This document shows, piece by piece, positions 41,931 to 52,545 of a stretch of 64,000 nucleotides of DNA. The stretch's first letter is position 1; the number at the start of each line of letters is the position of its first letter. The stretch covers positions 62,001-126,000 of the forward strand of contig NZ_JAGMTU010000002.1 of the NCBI RefSeq assembly GCF_023703415.1, read 5' to 3'. The position numbers and the translations under genes were made by a program. Under the pieces are notes generated by a model. That model had not been told where the DNA came from. It saw nothing but the letters and a program-made list of their open reading frames with translations, and did no database searches. This stretch comes from Microbacterium sp. USTB-Y. GTDB lineage: Bacteria > Actinomycetota > Actinomycetes > Actinomycetales > Microbacteriaceae.

Positions 41931-43007
41931 TCAGTCCTCGCTGCGGGCTCCGAACACGATCTCGTCCCAGGAGGGCATGCCCCGGCGCCGGCGGCGCGAG
42001 CCGGAGTCTCCGTCGATCGACGCCGGCGCCTCGGACTCCTCCGGAGCGGGCTCCGGCTGATAGCCCGGCTCCAGCGCGTCGAAGAGGGCGAGCGGACGGG
42101 AGTCGTCGCTCTCCTCGTCGACACGGGGACGGGCCTCGCGCTGACCGCGTCGACGGCGCAGTGCCTCCAGCAGGTCGGCGGTGTCGGACGGAGTGGCCGG
42201 GGCGAACGACGCGCTGCGCGTGGCCGCCTCCTGTGCGTTCGAGGACGACTGGGGGTGGCGTGCGGAACGCGGCTCGGGCGCGTCCGTCGATCCTTCGTCG
42301 CCGGTGGTCTCGGACGCCTCGGCCGGAGCGGCCGGCGCAGGCACGAGGCGCGGGCCGAAGGCGCCGGAGTCGAACCGGGTCTCGTCCTTGTAGGGCGACG
42401 GGCGGTCCTTGTCCAGGGCGCGCAGGCGCGGGATCAGCCCCTCCGGCAGCGAGCCCTGCCGGGACAGCTGCGTCGCATCGGCGTTGAGCGGTGCAAGGGC
42501 GCTGCGGCGCGGGTCGAAGCTCCAGCGCGCGTCGTGCTCGACCTCGTTCGCGGTGAACTCGAGCTTGACGATCCAGCCGCTGTCGTCCTTCCAGCTCGCC
42601 CAGCGCTCGTCGGCCGCCGCCAGCTCGGCCAGCTTCGCCCTGATCGCGACTCCGAAGGTGGGCTGGGCGTCGGGTTCGACCTCGCTCCCGATCAGCACGG
42701 GGACCGCGAGCGCCTGGCCGACGATGTGCTCGCGCTCGGCGAGCACCGGGCCCTCGAACCGCTGCACGACCTCGAGGCCGACGCCGAGCAGCTCCGCCAC
42801 CTCGGCCGCGGACATGCCCGCCCGGACATGGGCCTGGATCTCCCGGGGGCTGGCGGCGAGCGGAGCGGGCTTCTCCTCGCGTCCGGCCTTCGCCCGGCGC
42901 AGCTCGGTGCGCAGCACCTCGTCGATGGGCAGGGCGAATCGTTCCCCCGACTCGGTGGCGAGGACGAGGACGTCCTCCTCTGCGCCGACGATCGTGACGT
43001 GTTCCAT
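41931..43007 (-). CDS. sepH: Septation protein SepH
   Basis: 358 residues. The N-terminus MEHVTIVGAEEDVLVLATESGERFALPIDE (key block EDVLVLATESGERF) and the following helix-turn-helix-like LSPREIQAHVRAGMSAAEVAELLG match SepH (DUF3071), which binds FtsZ and promotes Z-ring assembly in Streptomyces and mycobacteria. The conserved WASWKDDSGWIVKLEF and ARWSFDPRRSALAPLN follow. The C-terminal 130 residues are disordered and acidic, with an R-rich end (SRRRRRGMPSWDEIVFG) close to the conserved final motif. It is a cytoplasmic division-site protein. Confidence 0.92.
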   Translation of the reverse strand: MEHVTIVGAEEDVLVLATESGERFALPIDEVLRTELRRAKAGREEKPAPLAASPREIQAHVRAGMSAAEVAELLGVGLEVVQRFEGPVLAEREHIVGQALAVPVLIGSEVEPDAQPTFGVAIRAKLAELAAADERWASWKDDSGWIVKLEFTANEVEHDARWSFDPRRSALAPLNADATQLSRQGSLPEGLIPRLRALDKDRPSPYKDETRFDSGAFGPRLVPAPAAPAEASETTGDEGSTDAPEPRSARHPQSSSNAQEAATRSASFAPATPSDTADLLEALRRRRGQREARPRVDEESDDSRPLALFDALEPGYQPEPAPEESEAPASIDGDSGSRRRRRGMPSWDEIVFGARSED

Positions 43008-43116
43008 GGCTTCAGCCCCTCAGGATGAGTGTCGATTCATGGTGTCATGGGCCGGGGCGGGCGCAGGGAATATCGTGGGCGCGCCGTGAGTTCCGGTGGG
43101 ATGGATCGAGTGGCAT

Positions 43117-43145
43117 TTGCGATTTGCACGCGCGTCATGCAAACT
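43117..43145 (+). promoter_or_regulatory. Sigma-70-type promoter of DUF4193 gene
   Basis: TTGCGA (43117-43122), a 17-nt spacer, then CAAACT (43140-43145). It gives a transcription start near 43152 and a leader of about 50 nt to the ATG at 43201. Confidence 0.5.
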
Positions 43146-43200
43146 ATGGGCCGCCGAACACCCCCGGCTCCCGCCACTCGCAGGATGAAAGTGGAGATCC

Positions 43201-43494
43201 ATGGCAACCGATTACGACGCCCCGCGCAAGAGCGAAGACGAGAGCGAGTCCATCGAGGCTCTCAAGGAGCGCGTCCCCGACAAGCTGTCGGGATCGATCG
43301 ATGTCGAGGATTCGGACAACCCGGGTGGCTTCGACCTTCCCGGGGCGGACCTCTCCGACGTCGAGCTCGACGTCGTGGTGCTGCCCCCGCAGGAGGACGA
43401 GTTCACCTGTGTCAGCTGTTTCCTCGTGAAGCATCGCTCACAGCTCGATCACGAGGACAAGGCAGGCCCCATCTGCAAGGAATGCGCGGCCTGA
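43201..43494 (+). CDS. DUF4193 protein
   Basis: 97 residues. MATDYDAPRKSEDE is the diagnostic N-terminus. The C-terminus FTCVSCFLVKHRSQLDHEDKAGPICKECAA (key CVSC and CKEC) is a four-cysteine zinc site. The family is confined to actinobacteria and encoded near dut and sepH, as here. GGAGAT sits 5 nt before ATG 43201. It may be a transcription-related zinc protein, but no function is established. Confidence 0.92.
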   Translation: MATDYDAPRKSEDESESIEALKERVPDKLSGSIDVEDSDNPGGFDLPGADLSDVELDVVVLPPQEDEFTCVSCFLVKHRSQLDHEDKAGPICKECAA

Positions 43495-43509
43495 TTCCTC
43501 GACGCTGCT

Positions 43510-43539
43510 CGCGCCCGGACCATCCTGGTTCCGGGCGCG
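43510..43539. terminator. Hairpin terminator between DUF4193 and DUF3093 genes
   Basis: 13/14-nt arms (CGCGCCCGGACCA with TGGTTCCGGGCGCG) pair with one bulge around a TCC loop, followed by a T-rich run. It lies between convergent genes. Confidence 0.85.
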
Positions 43540-43574
43540 TTCTGCGTTCTCGGGCCGAACCGGAAGCAGAAGGC

Positions 43575-44081
43575 TCAGACCGAGGCCGCGTCCGTCGCCG
43601 CGGAGGCGCGGGCGGCCTCGATCGCGGCCGCCAGCCGATCCGGAGTGCGCGTCGAGATCGTCCAGCTCGGCGCAGGGTCGGCCGGATCGGTGTTGGGCAC
43701 GATCACGACGCCGTCGATGCCGCCCCGGATGAGGTGCCAGCCGCGGGCCGGGAGCGCCGGGCCACGGGCCTGCCGGGCGTCCTCGCCGGTCCGGATCTCG
43801 GGTGCGCCGAGCCAGGAGGCGTCGATCCATGCACGACCCGCGCGCAGAACGCGCCGATCCACCTCGACGCGTGGCGAGCCGGCGATCATCAGCGCGATGA
43901 TGGCGATCGTGGCGACCACGCCGATCGCGAGGGCGATGACGGATCCGGCGGGGACGAACACCAGGGTGATCATCGGACCGCCCAGCGCTGCCGCGAGGAA
44001 CAGCCAGAGGCTCGGCGCGAGACGCTCGCGATAGCGGACGACGGCGGAAGCGGGGCGGGCGTCGCCCGGTGCGTTCTGCAT
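43575..44081 (-). CDS. DUF3093 membrane protein
   Basis: 168 residues. Two membrane segments near residues 23-40 and 46-66 (LWLFLAAALGGPMITLVFV, VIALAIGVVATIAIIALMI) precede a beta-rich domain with ASWLGAPEIRTGEDARQARGPALPARGWHLIRGGI, quoted by its key RGWHLIR, typical of DUF3093. The family always lies beside dut in actinobacteria. Its ATG is 12 bp from the dut GTG on the other strand, so the two promoters overlap. AGAGG lies 4 nt before the start, a short spacing. Function unknown. Confidence 0.88.
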   Translation of the reverse strand: MQNAPGDARPASAVVRYRERLAPSLWLFLAAALGGPMITLVFVPAGSVIALAIGVVATIAIIALMIAGSPRVEVDRRVLRAGRAWIDASWLGAPEIRTGEDARQARGPALPARGWHLIRGGIDGVVIVPNTDPADPAPSWTISTRTPDRLAAAIEAARASAATDAASV

Positions 44082-44093
44082 TAGCCTCTTTCC
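44082..44093 (+). promoter_or_regulatory. Leaderless promoter -10 of dut
   Basis: TAGCCT at 44082-44087, 6 nt before GTG 44094. Confidence 0.5.
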
Positions 44094-44567
44094 GTGACCG
44101 AAACCGTGGACGTTCCCATTATCGCGCCCGAGCCTCCCGTCTATGCGCACCCGGGCGACGCCGGGGCCGACCTGGTCTCGACCGAGGCGGTGCGCCTCGA
44201 GCCGGGGCAGCGGGCGCTCATCGGCACCGGCGTCAGCATCGCGCTGCCCGAGGGATACGCCGCATTCGTGGTGCCCCGCAGCGGACTGGCCGCGAAGCAC
44301 GGGATCACCGTGGTAAACGCGCCGGGAACGGTCGACGCGGGGTATCGCGGCGAGATCAAGGTCAGTCTTCTGAATACGGACAGCGATGCGGCGTACGATG
44401 TCGCGGTCGGTGATCGCATCGCGCAGCTGATCGTCATGCCCGTCACCCGAGCCCGGTTCATCCCGGTCGGAACCCTCGACGAGTCGGCGCGCGGTGCGGA
44501 CGGATTCGGTTCCACCGGCTACCAGACCCAGAGCGCCGCCCCTGTCGGCGCGGAGGAGAACGCATGA
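44094..44567 (+). CDS. dut: dUTP diphosphatase
   Basis: 157 residues. The five trimeric dUTPase motifs are present: DAGADLVS (I), PRSGLAAKHG (II), GTVDAGYRGEIKV (III, catalytic Asp and Tyr), RIAQLIV (IV) and RGADGFGSTG (V, the P-loop-like tail). It hydrolyses dUTP to dUMP, preventing uracil incorporation and supplying thymidylate synthesis. The GTG start follows TAGCCT by 6 nt. Its stop overlaps the DUF3710 start (ATGA), starting a three-gene operon with DUF3159. Confidence 0.97.
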   Translation: MTETVDVPIIAPEPPVYAHPGDAGADLVSTEAVRLEPGQRALIGTGVSIALPEGYAAFVVPRSGLAAKHGITVVNAPGTVDAGYRGEIKVSLLNTDSDAAYDVAVGDRIAQLIVMPVTRARFIPVGTLDESARGADGFGSTGYQTQSAAPVGAEENA

Positions 44568-45172
44568 GCGACGAAAGCACGTCCGACCTCGAGCCGACCG
44601 AGGACACGGTGTCGGCGCCCGCGCACGACCGCGCGGTCGACGGCCCGTTCGACGAGAGCGAGGCCAATCCGGTCCGTCCGTACATCGATCTCGGCGCGAT
44701 CAAGATCCTTCCCCGGGAGGGCCTGAACCTGCGCCTCGAGGTGGAGGAGCAGACGCAGCGCATCGTCGCCGTGGGCCTGGACTACGCCGACTCGACGCTG
44801 CAGGTGCAGCCGTTCGCCGCTCCGCGATCGAGCGGCCTCTGGGACGAGACCCGTGCGCAGATCCAGGAGCAGATCTCGCAGCAGGGCGGCACCGTGACGG
44901 AGCGCGACGGTGCTCTGGGGGCGGAGCTCCTGGCCGAGATCCCCGCCGTCGCCGGCGACACGGCCGTCACCCGGCTCGCGCGCTTCGTCGGCGTCGACGG
45001 CCCGCGCTGGTTCCTGCGCGGCGTGATCGGCGGGGCCGCCGCCTCGGATGAGACCGCGGGCGCTGCCGTCGAGGATCTGTTCCGATCGATCGTCGTCGTC
45101 CGCGGCGGGGCTCCCATGCCGCCGCGCGACCTCATCCCGCTGCGGATGCCCGCGGCGCCCGGCACGGCGTGA
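44564..45172 (+). CDS. DUF3710 protein
   Basis: 202 residues. The conserved core PVRPYIDLGAIKILPREGLNLRLEVEE and FAAPRSSGLWDETRAQIQEQI (key SSGLWDE) identify DUF3710, a soluble actinobacterial protein always downstream of dut. The first 35 residues are acidic and disordered. No catalytic motif is visible. The start overlaps dut and the stop overlaps the DUF3159 GTG, so the three are translationally coupled. Function unknown. Confidence 0.9.
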   Translation: MSDESTSDLEPTEDTVSAPAHDRAVDGPFDESEANPVRPYIDLGAIKILPREGLNLRLEVEEQTQRIVAVGLDYADSTLQVQPFAAPRSSGLWDETRAQIQEQISQQGGTVTERDGALGAELLAEIPAVAGDTAVTRLARFVGVDGPRWFLRGVIGGAAASDETAGAAVEDLFRSIVVVRGGAPMPPRDLIPLRMPAAPGTA

Positions 45173-45954
45173 GCACGGCGGGCGGACCGGAGCGGCCCGC
45201 CGAGTCGGGAGCCGAGCAGTACGTGCCGCCGCCGGCTCCGGATGCGGTGCAGAGCCTGGGTGCTGCACTCGGCGGCGCGGCGCAGCGGCTCGGTATCGAT
45301 CCCGCCTCCGGCGCCAGTACCGGACACGTCGTGTGGCGCGCCATGGGCGGATGGCGCGGCGTCCTGGAGTCGGTGCTGCCCAGCGCCGCATTCCTCGTGA
45401 TCTACACGCTGCGCCCCGAGCCGCTCTGGCTCTCCCTGGTCGTCTCCGTGGGCCTGGCCGCCGTCTTCTCCGTCATCCGCCTGCTGCAGCGTTCCCCGGC
45501 GGCGTCGGCCCTCGGCGGCCTCGTCGCGGTCGCGGTCGCGGCGGGACTGGCGCTCTGGACCGGCCGTGGCCAGGACAACTTCGTCCCCGGCTTCTTCACG
45601 AACGCCGCCTACGGCACCGTGCTGCTGGTCTCCGCACTCGTCGGCTGGGCGCTCATCGGCCTCGCCGCGGGCTTCCTCATGGGCGATGTACGGGGCTGGC
45701 GGCAGGAGCCGCGCAAGCGCCGCGCGTTCTTCTGGCTCACGATCGCCTGGGCGGCGCTCTTCTTCGCGCGGCTGGCCGTGCAGCTGCCGCTCTACTTCTC
45801 CGGCAATGTGCAGGCGCTCGGCACGCTGAAGCTCGTGATGGGCCTGCCGCTCTTCGCGCCGATGGTGGCGCTCACCTGGCTGGTCGTCCGCGCGCTGTAT
45901 CCGGCCGGACGCGACGACGAAGCGGTGGAGGAGCCGTCGGATCCCGCCTCCTGA
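45169..45954 (+). CDS. DUF3159 integral membrane protein
   Basis: 261 residues. After an N-terminal soluble stretch come about five to six hydrophobic segments, starting with VLESVLPSAAFLVIYTLRPEP and including LALWTGRGQDNFVPGFFTNAAYG (key RGQDNFVPG), characteristic of DUF3159. In other actinobacteria this protein lies in the same dut operon. GTG 45169 overlaps the previous stop (GTGA). Function unknown; a transport or membrane-stress role is only a guess. Confidence 0.9.
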   Translation: MSTAGGPERPAESGAEQYVPPPAPDAVQSLGAALGGAAQRLGIDPASGASTGHVVWRAMGGWRGVLESVLPSAAFLVIYTLRPEPLWLSLVVSVGLAAVFSVIRLLQRSPAASALGGLVAVAVAAGLALWTGRGQDNFVPGFFTNAAYGTVLLVSALVGWALIGLAAGFLMGDVRGWRQEPRKRRAFFWLTIAWAALFFARLAVQLPLYFSGNVQALGTLKLVMGLPLFAPMVALTWLVVRALYPAGRDDEAVEEPSDPAS

Positions 45955-45995
45955 GACCCGTGTGAATGACGGACTCATCCGCCGTCTCCGCGTGC

Positions 45996-46022
45996 TAGAT
46001 TTATCTCGACGTCAAGATAAAT
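45996..46022 (+). promoter_or_regulatory. acnA promoter with overlapping 24-bp palindromic operator
   Basis: TAGATT (45996-46001) is the likely -10. ATTTATCTCGACGTCAAGAT plus AAAT (45999-46022) is a near-perfect palindrome centred on GAC|GTC with one mismatched pair, so it covers the end of the -10 and the transcription start. This position predicts repression. The half-site ATCTTGA resembles MarR-family operators; the regulator is not identified in the window. Confidence 0.65.
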
Positions 46023-46070
46023 CGACACCTTTCGCTCGCTCGCGCCGAAGCGCAGACTGGTAAGGCCCGC

Positions 46071-46103
46071 CTTGCTAGCCGCGCGGGGGAGCGGGCGAGC
46101 AAG
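46071..46103 (+). other. Hairpin in the acnA mRNA leader
   Basis: CTTGCTAGCC (46071-46080) pairs with GGCGAGCAAG (46094-46103) with one mismatch, around a G-rich 13-nt loop. It sits in the roughly 140-nt leader of acnA; a role in translation or stability is possible but unproved. Confidence 0.4.
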
Positions 46104-46148
46104 ATGGAGTCGCCTGTCGCTTCCATCCGAACAGAAGGAGACGGATCC

Positions 46149-48971
<2,823 letters not shown>

Positions 48972-48986
48972 TCCACGCACGCGATT

Positions 48987-49016
48987 CGGGGCCGGTTCCT
49001 TCGGGAGCCGGCCCCG
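48987..49016. terminator. acnA terminator with TTCG tetraloop
   Basis: 13-bp stem, 48987-48999 with 49004-49016, containing one G-U pair and a TTCG loop, followed by TTCG/T-rich sequence, 15 nt after the acnA stop. Confidence 0.88.
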
Positions 49017-49096
49017 TTCGCGTGTGTGCTCCGCGCGCACCGACGGGTGTCGGCATCCTCACGCCGTGCGACGCGTGTCGGCGTCCGCCCGCGCGA

Positions 49097-49108
49097 TAGC
49101 ATCCGTGG
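49097..49108 (+). promoter_or_regulatory. Leaderless promoter -10 of membrane protein gene
   Basis: TAGCAT at 49097-49102, 6 nt before GTG 49109. Confidence 0.5.
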
Positions 49109-49714
49109 GTGGAACACGAGGAGGCGCCCTTTACGGTGGCAGTCGGCGAAGGGGCTCCCGTCTCCGTCCGTAAGCGCGTCGGCCGCCCTCTGCTGGTTCT
49201 CGCTGCCGCCGCGGTGGTGCTGTTCGGCGGCTGGGAAGCGGCAGCCGCCCAGTTCGCTCTCGCGTCGGTCGTCGCTGCGGCCGTTCTCGTGTCGGCGGCA
49301 GTCGTGCTGGCGGCCTTCGGCGAGCTCGCCTACCGGGATCTGACTTCCGGCGCCATCGATCGGTACGTGCTGGCGTGGGCCGGATCGCTGTTCGCCTGCG
49401 GAGTCGCGCTGTCCTTCGGCGTGATCGGGTGGATCCCCCTGGCTGGGGCCGGCTGGGTCCTCGCGGGCCAGAGGTTCGCCCCGGTGAGGCGGATCCGGAG
49501 GGCGATGCCGCACCGGCGCTGGAGGACCACGGTGACCGCGTTGGCGGCGACCGGAGTCGTCTGCATGCTCCTTCTCCCGCTGGCCGTCGGCCTGGGGTCC
49601 CTTCCGCTGATCGTGATCGTGATGGCGGGACGCATCGTGGCGCCACTCTTCTTCGGCTTCGCCCTCCGATGCCGGGGCCGCACGACGTACTCCGGTGCTC
49701 CGGCCGACGACTGA
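49109..49714 (+). CDS. Hypothetical membrane protein
   Basis: 201 residues, not recognised. Four to five hydrophobic segments are visible, including residues 27-45 (LLVLAAAAVVLFGGWEAAA), 50-70, 85-112 and 150-182. A conserved-looking loop YRDLTSGAIDRYVLAWAG and basic clusters (RRIRRAMPHRRWR) face the cytoplasm. It stands alone between acnA and the citrate synthase, and near-identical 17-nt direct repeats lie on both sides (49073-49089 and 49748-49764). Function unknown. Confidence 0.65.
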   Translation: MEHEEAPFTVAVGEGAPVSVRKRVGRPLLVLAAAAVVLFGGWEAAAAQFALASVVAAAVLVSAAVVLAAFGELAYRDLTSGAIDRYVLAWAGSLFACGVALSFGVIGWIPLAGAGWVLAGQRFAPVRRIRRAMPHRRWRTTVTALAATGVVCMLLLPLAVGLGSLPLIVIVMAGRIVAPLFFGFALRCRGRTTYSGAPADD

Positions 49715-49773
49715 GCCAGGACCTTCGGCGACGCGAGGCGCGCCGCCGCGTGTCGGCGTGCGCCTCGCCCCGC

Positions 49774-49854
49774 GACGCGTGCAGGAGATCGCGACGCATG
49801 CAGGAGCTGGTCGGGGAATCGATCCTGGAGGCGCCGTGGGATCCTGCACGCGTC
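49774..49854. repeat. GACGCRTGCAGGA repeat cluster
   Basis: GACGCGTGCAGGA occurs at 49774-49786, with GACGCATGCAGGA at 49793-49805 and the reverse complement TCCTGCACGCGTC at 49842-49854. The first and third copies can pair as a long stem between two convergent genes, so termination or a dispersed repeat is likely. Confidence 0.65.
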
Positions 49855-49869
49855 AGGAATGCTCGGCGA

Positions 49870-51039
49870 TCAACGAGGTCGTGACGCCGCCCCGACGTAA
49901 CGGGACGAGGGGCGCAGGATCTTGCCGTCCTGCACCTGTTCGCAGGCATGCGCGCCCCATCCGATGAGCCGCGCCGAGGCGAAGGTCGGGGTGAACAGCT
50001 CGCGGGGGATGCCGCACGCCTCCATGACGACCGCGGCGTAGAGCTCGACGTTCGTGCGCAGGGCTCGCCCGGGCTTGAGCTCGTCCAGGACGCGCAGCAC
50101 GGTCTGCTCCACGGTCACGGCGAGGTCCACGCGGTCCGTCGCCAGTCCGTCGGCGCGCAGCCGCTGAGCGACGCCGCGCAGCAGGCGGGAACGGGGATCC
50201 TCCGTGCGGTAGACGGCGTGTCCGAACCCCATGATCCGGCCGCCGTGCTGCACGCGCTCGCGCACCCAGGCGTCCGCACGCTCCGGTGCGCCGATGTCGT
50301 CCAGCATGTCCAGAGTGCGCGCAGGAGCGCCCCCGTGCAGCGGCCCGGACAGCGCTCCGAGCGCGCCGCCGACGCACGACGCGAGGTCGGCGCCGGTGGA
50401 CGCGATGACCCGCGCCGTGAACGTCGACGCGTTGAAGCCATGGTCGATCGCCGCCGTCAGATAGGTTCCCAGGGCCGTGGCGAGGCGGATGTCGGGCGTG
50501 ACGCCCGTGAGCATGCGCAGATAGTCGGTGACCGGGTCGAGATCTCCGTCGGGCTCGATCGGATCCTGACCCGTGCTCCAGCGGTGCAGCGCGGCGATCA
50601 GGGTCGGCGCGACCGCGGCGAGGCGGATCGCGTCATCGCTCCGCTCGGTCTCCGTCTCGTCGTAGAGCGCCCGCCTGCCGTCCGCGGACGAGATCAGGGC
50701 GAGTCCGGTGCGCAGCTGGGCCATGGGGTCCAGCGCCGACGTCGCGATCGACGACAGTGATCCGTGCAGACTCTCGGGGATCGCGCGCGCGGAAGCCGTG
50801 CGCGCGCGAAAGGCCGCGGACTCCGCGCCGTCCCGGGGCAGCCCGCCCAGCGCGACCAGGTTCCAGGCGTCCTCGAAACGGGCCTCGGCGGCCAGTTCCA
50901 CCCCGGAGACCCCGCGGTAGTGGAAGAAGCCCTCCTCGCCGCGGACGTCGCCGATCGCGGTCTCTGCGACGACCACGTTGGTGAGTCCTCGCGGGACGTC
51001 GATGAGCTGCGTGTCGTTGCGATCGATGGTGATGGCCAT
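49870..51039 (-). CDS. citA: Citrate synthase (CitA/methylcitrate-synthase-like)
   Basis: 389 residues, a short-form citrate synthase. Active-site histidines are kept: AIDHGFNASTF, GALSGPLHGGA and IMGFGHAVYRTEDPR, with the aspartate region NVELYAAVVMEACGIP. It condenses acetyl-CoA with oxaloacetate, though such short forms can also accept propionyl-CoA. ATG 51039 has GGAG upstream and is divergent from the HTH-citrate synthase, sharing a 131-bp intergenic region with several TTGA/TCAA half-sites. No prpB or prpD is near, so citrate formation is the first guess. The C-terminus ends just after the last conserved helix. Confidence 0.9.
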   Translation of the reverse strand: MAITIDRNDTQLIDVPRGLTNVVVAETAIGDVRGEEGFFHYRGVSGVELAAEARFEDAWNLVALGGLPRDGAESAAFRARTASARAIPESLHGSLSSIATSALDPMAQLRTGLALISSADGRRALYDETETERSDDAIRLAAVAPTLIAALHRWSTGQDPIEPDGDLDPVTDYLRMLTGVTPDIRLATALGTYLTAAIDHGFNASTFTARVIASTGADLASCVGGALGALSGPLHGGAPARTLDMLDDIGAPERADAWVRERVQHGGRIMGFGHAVYRTEDPRSRLLRGVAQRLRADGLATDRVDLAVTVEQTVLRVLDELKPGRALRTNVELYAAVVMEACGIPRELFTPTFASARLIGWGAHACEQVQDGKILRPSSRYVGAASRPR

Positions 51040-51130
51040 GTCGGCTCCTCTCTGGCGAGTCGCGGATGGCGGCTCTGTGCTCCTCGGAGTCGCGATGCGG
51101 CTCCTCGCTCACCCTGCATAGTGGATCCGG

Positions 51131-51155
51131 ATATCGTCAATGTTGATCGGATCAA
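51131..51155. promoter_or_regulatory. Overlapping palindromes between citA and HTH-citrate synthase
   Basis: TCAATGTTGA (51137-51146) and TTGATCGGATCAA (51143-51155) overlap between the two divergent starts, 15 nt before ATG 51171. They could be an operator for the HTH domain of the fusion protein; this is inference. Confidence 0.45.
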
Positions 51156-51170
51156 TGAGAGGGGCTGACG

Positions 51171-52484
51171 ATGGACGCACTCACGGCCGCGCAGACCGCG
51201 GCGCGGCTCGGCGTACGGACGGAGACGCTCTACGCGTACGTCTCGCGCGGCCTGATCTCGCGGGAGCGCGGAGCGCACGGCTCCCTCTTCGACCCGCTCG
51301 AGGTGGAGCGCTTCGCCCGTGCTCGCCGCCGCGTGACCTCGCCCTCGCACGGCGCGGCCCGCGCTGCCGGCGCCGACGGGAGCCCGCTGGCGGTCATCGA
51401 CACCGACATCGCCTTGATCGAGGACGGCGAGCTCTGGATCCGCGGCATCCCGATCGACGAGCTGGTCGCGGGAGAGGGCGGTCCGCCGAGGTTCGACGCC
51501 GTCGTGCGGTGGCTCTTCGCCCGCACCGACCTGCCGGCGGAGGACGCGCCGCCGCTGGAACGGCCCGACAGCGCAGTGGCGCGCCGGGTGGTCGCCGCGC
51601 TGCCCGTCGCCGCCGGGGCGTTCAGCCGCCTGCTCGCCGCGGTCGCGGCTCTTGCGGCGGAGGATCCCGAGCGCTACGACCTCCGCGCGGAGACCGTGGC
51701 GCGGGTGGCGCCCCGTCTCGTCGCGGGGCTCGTCGACGCGCTTCCGACGGTCGGCACGGAGCGGGAGGCGAAGGAGGGGCCGGCACCGGACCGCAGTGCG
51801 GAGGACGAGCACGTCGCGGCGCGGCTCTGGCCTCGTCTCACGGCACTTTCGGCATCGCCCGACCGGCTGCGGGTGCTCGACGCCGCACTCGTCCTGCTCG
51901 TCGACCACGACATGGCGGCATCGACGCTCGCCGCGCGGGCGGCGGCGTCGGCGCGCGCCCACCCGTACGCGGTCGTGGCGGCCGGATTCGGCGCCCTCGA
52001 CTCCGCTCTGCACGGCGCCGTGAGCGCCGCCGTCCACGCGCTGCTGCGGCAGGTGCAGGACGGCGAGGATCCGGCGGCGGCGGTCGCGACCGCGACGCGT
52101 CTCGGCGGCGCGGGGATCCCCGGCTTCGGGCAGCTGCTGTATCCGGACGGTGATCCTCGCGCGCGGCTGCTGTTGCGACGGATGCGGGAGACCTCGGATC
52201 CGCGGGCCCGGGCGGCGCTGGATCTGGCGGACCGGGTCACCGCCGTCGTGCATGCCAGGACGGGCCTTCACCCGACCATCGATCTCGCGCTGGCCGTGAT
52301 GGCGCTGGCCTGGGACATGCCCGCAGACGCCGGGGAGACCGTCTTCGCCGTCGCGCGCTCCGCCGGCTGGTGCGTGCATGCGCAGGACGAGTACGGACGG
52401 GCTCCGCTGCGGTTGCGGCCGATCGGGCACTACGTCGGTCCGGATGCGGCGGATGTCCAGCGCCCCGGGAGCAATGCTCGGTAG
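51171..52484 (+). CDS. Helix-turn-helix/citrate synthase fusion, probably non-classical
   Basis: 437 residues. Residues 1-50 (LTAAQTAARLGVRTETLYAYVSRGLI, with key ARLGVRTETLY) form a MerR/HTH_17-type DNA-binding domain. The rest is a citrate synthase fold: LVDHDMAAST, GALDSALHGA and GIPGFGQLLYPDGDPR. The last histidine of GFGHxxY is glutamine here, and GPLHGG reads SALHGA, so full catalytic activity is doubtful. Similar HTH-citrate synthases lie beside cit genes in other actinobacteria. It is divergent from citA and may regulate it in response to a citrate-type ligand. AGGGG lies 5 nt before ATG 51171. Confidence 0.8.
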   Translation: MDALTAAQTAARLGVRTETLYAYVSRGLISRERGAHGSLFDPLEVERFARARRRVTSPSHGAARAAGADGSPLAVIDTDIALIEDGELWIRGIPIDELVAGEGGPPRFDAVVRWLFARTDLPAEDAPPLERPDSAVARRVVAALPVAAGAFSRLLAAVAALAAEDPERYDLRAETVARVAPRLVAGLVDALPTVGTEREAKEGPAPDRSAEDEHVAARLWPRLTALSASPDRLRVLDAALVLLVDHDMAASTLAARAAASARAHPYAVVAAGFGALDSALHGAVSAAVHALLRQVQDGEDPAAAVATATRLGGAGIPGFGQLLYPDGDPRARLLLRRMRETSDPRARAALDLADRVTAVVHARTGLHPTIDLALAVMALAWDMPADAGETVFAVARSAGWCVHAQDEYGRAPLRLRPIGHYVGPDAADVQRPGSNAR

Positions 52485-52545
52485 TCTTGGTCGGTGCTGC
52501 GGGCTCCGGCTCGCGGTTCCCGTTTCGTTTCAGGAGGCAGATACG
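52482..52545 (+). promoter_or_regulatory. dxs promoter and leader
   Basis: TAGTCT (52482-52487) is a candidate -10, overlapping the end of the previous gene, with a start near 52494. The leader of about 52 nt ends with AGGAGG 8 nt before the dxs GTG. Confidence 0.45.
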
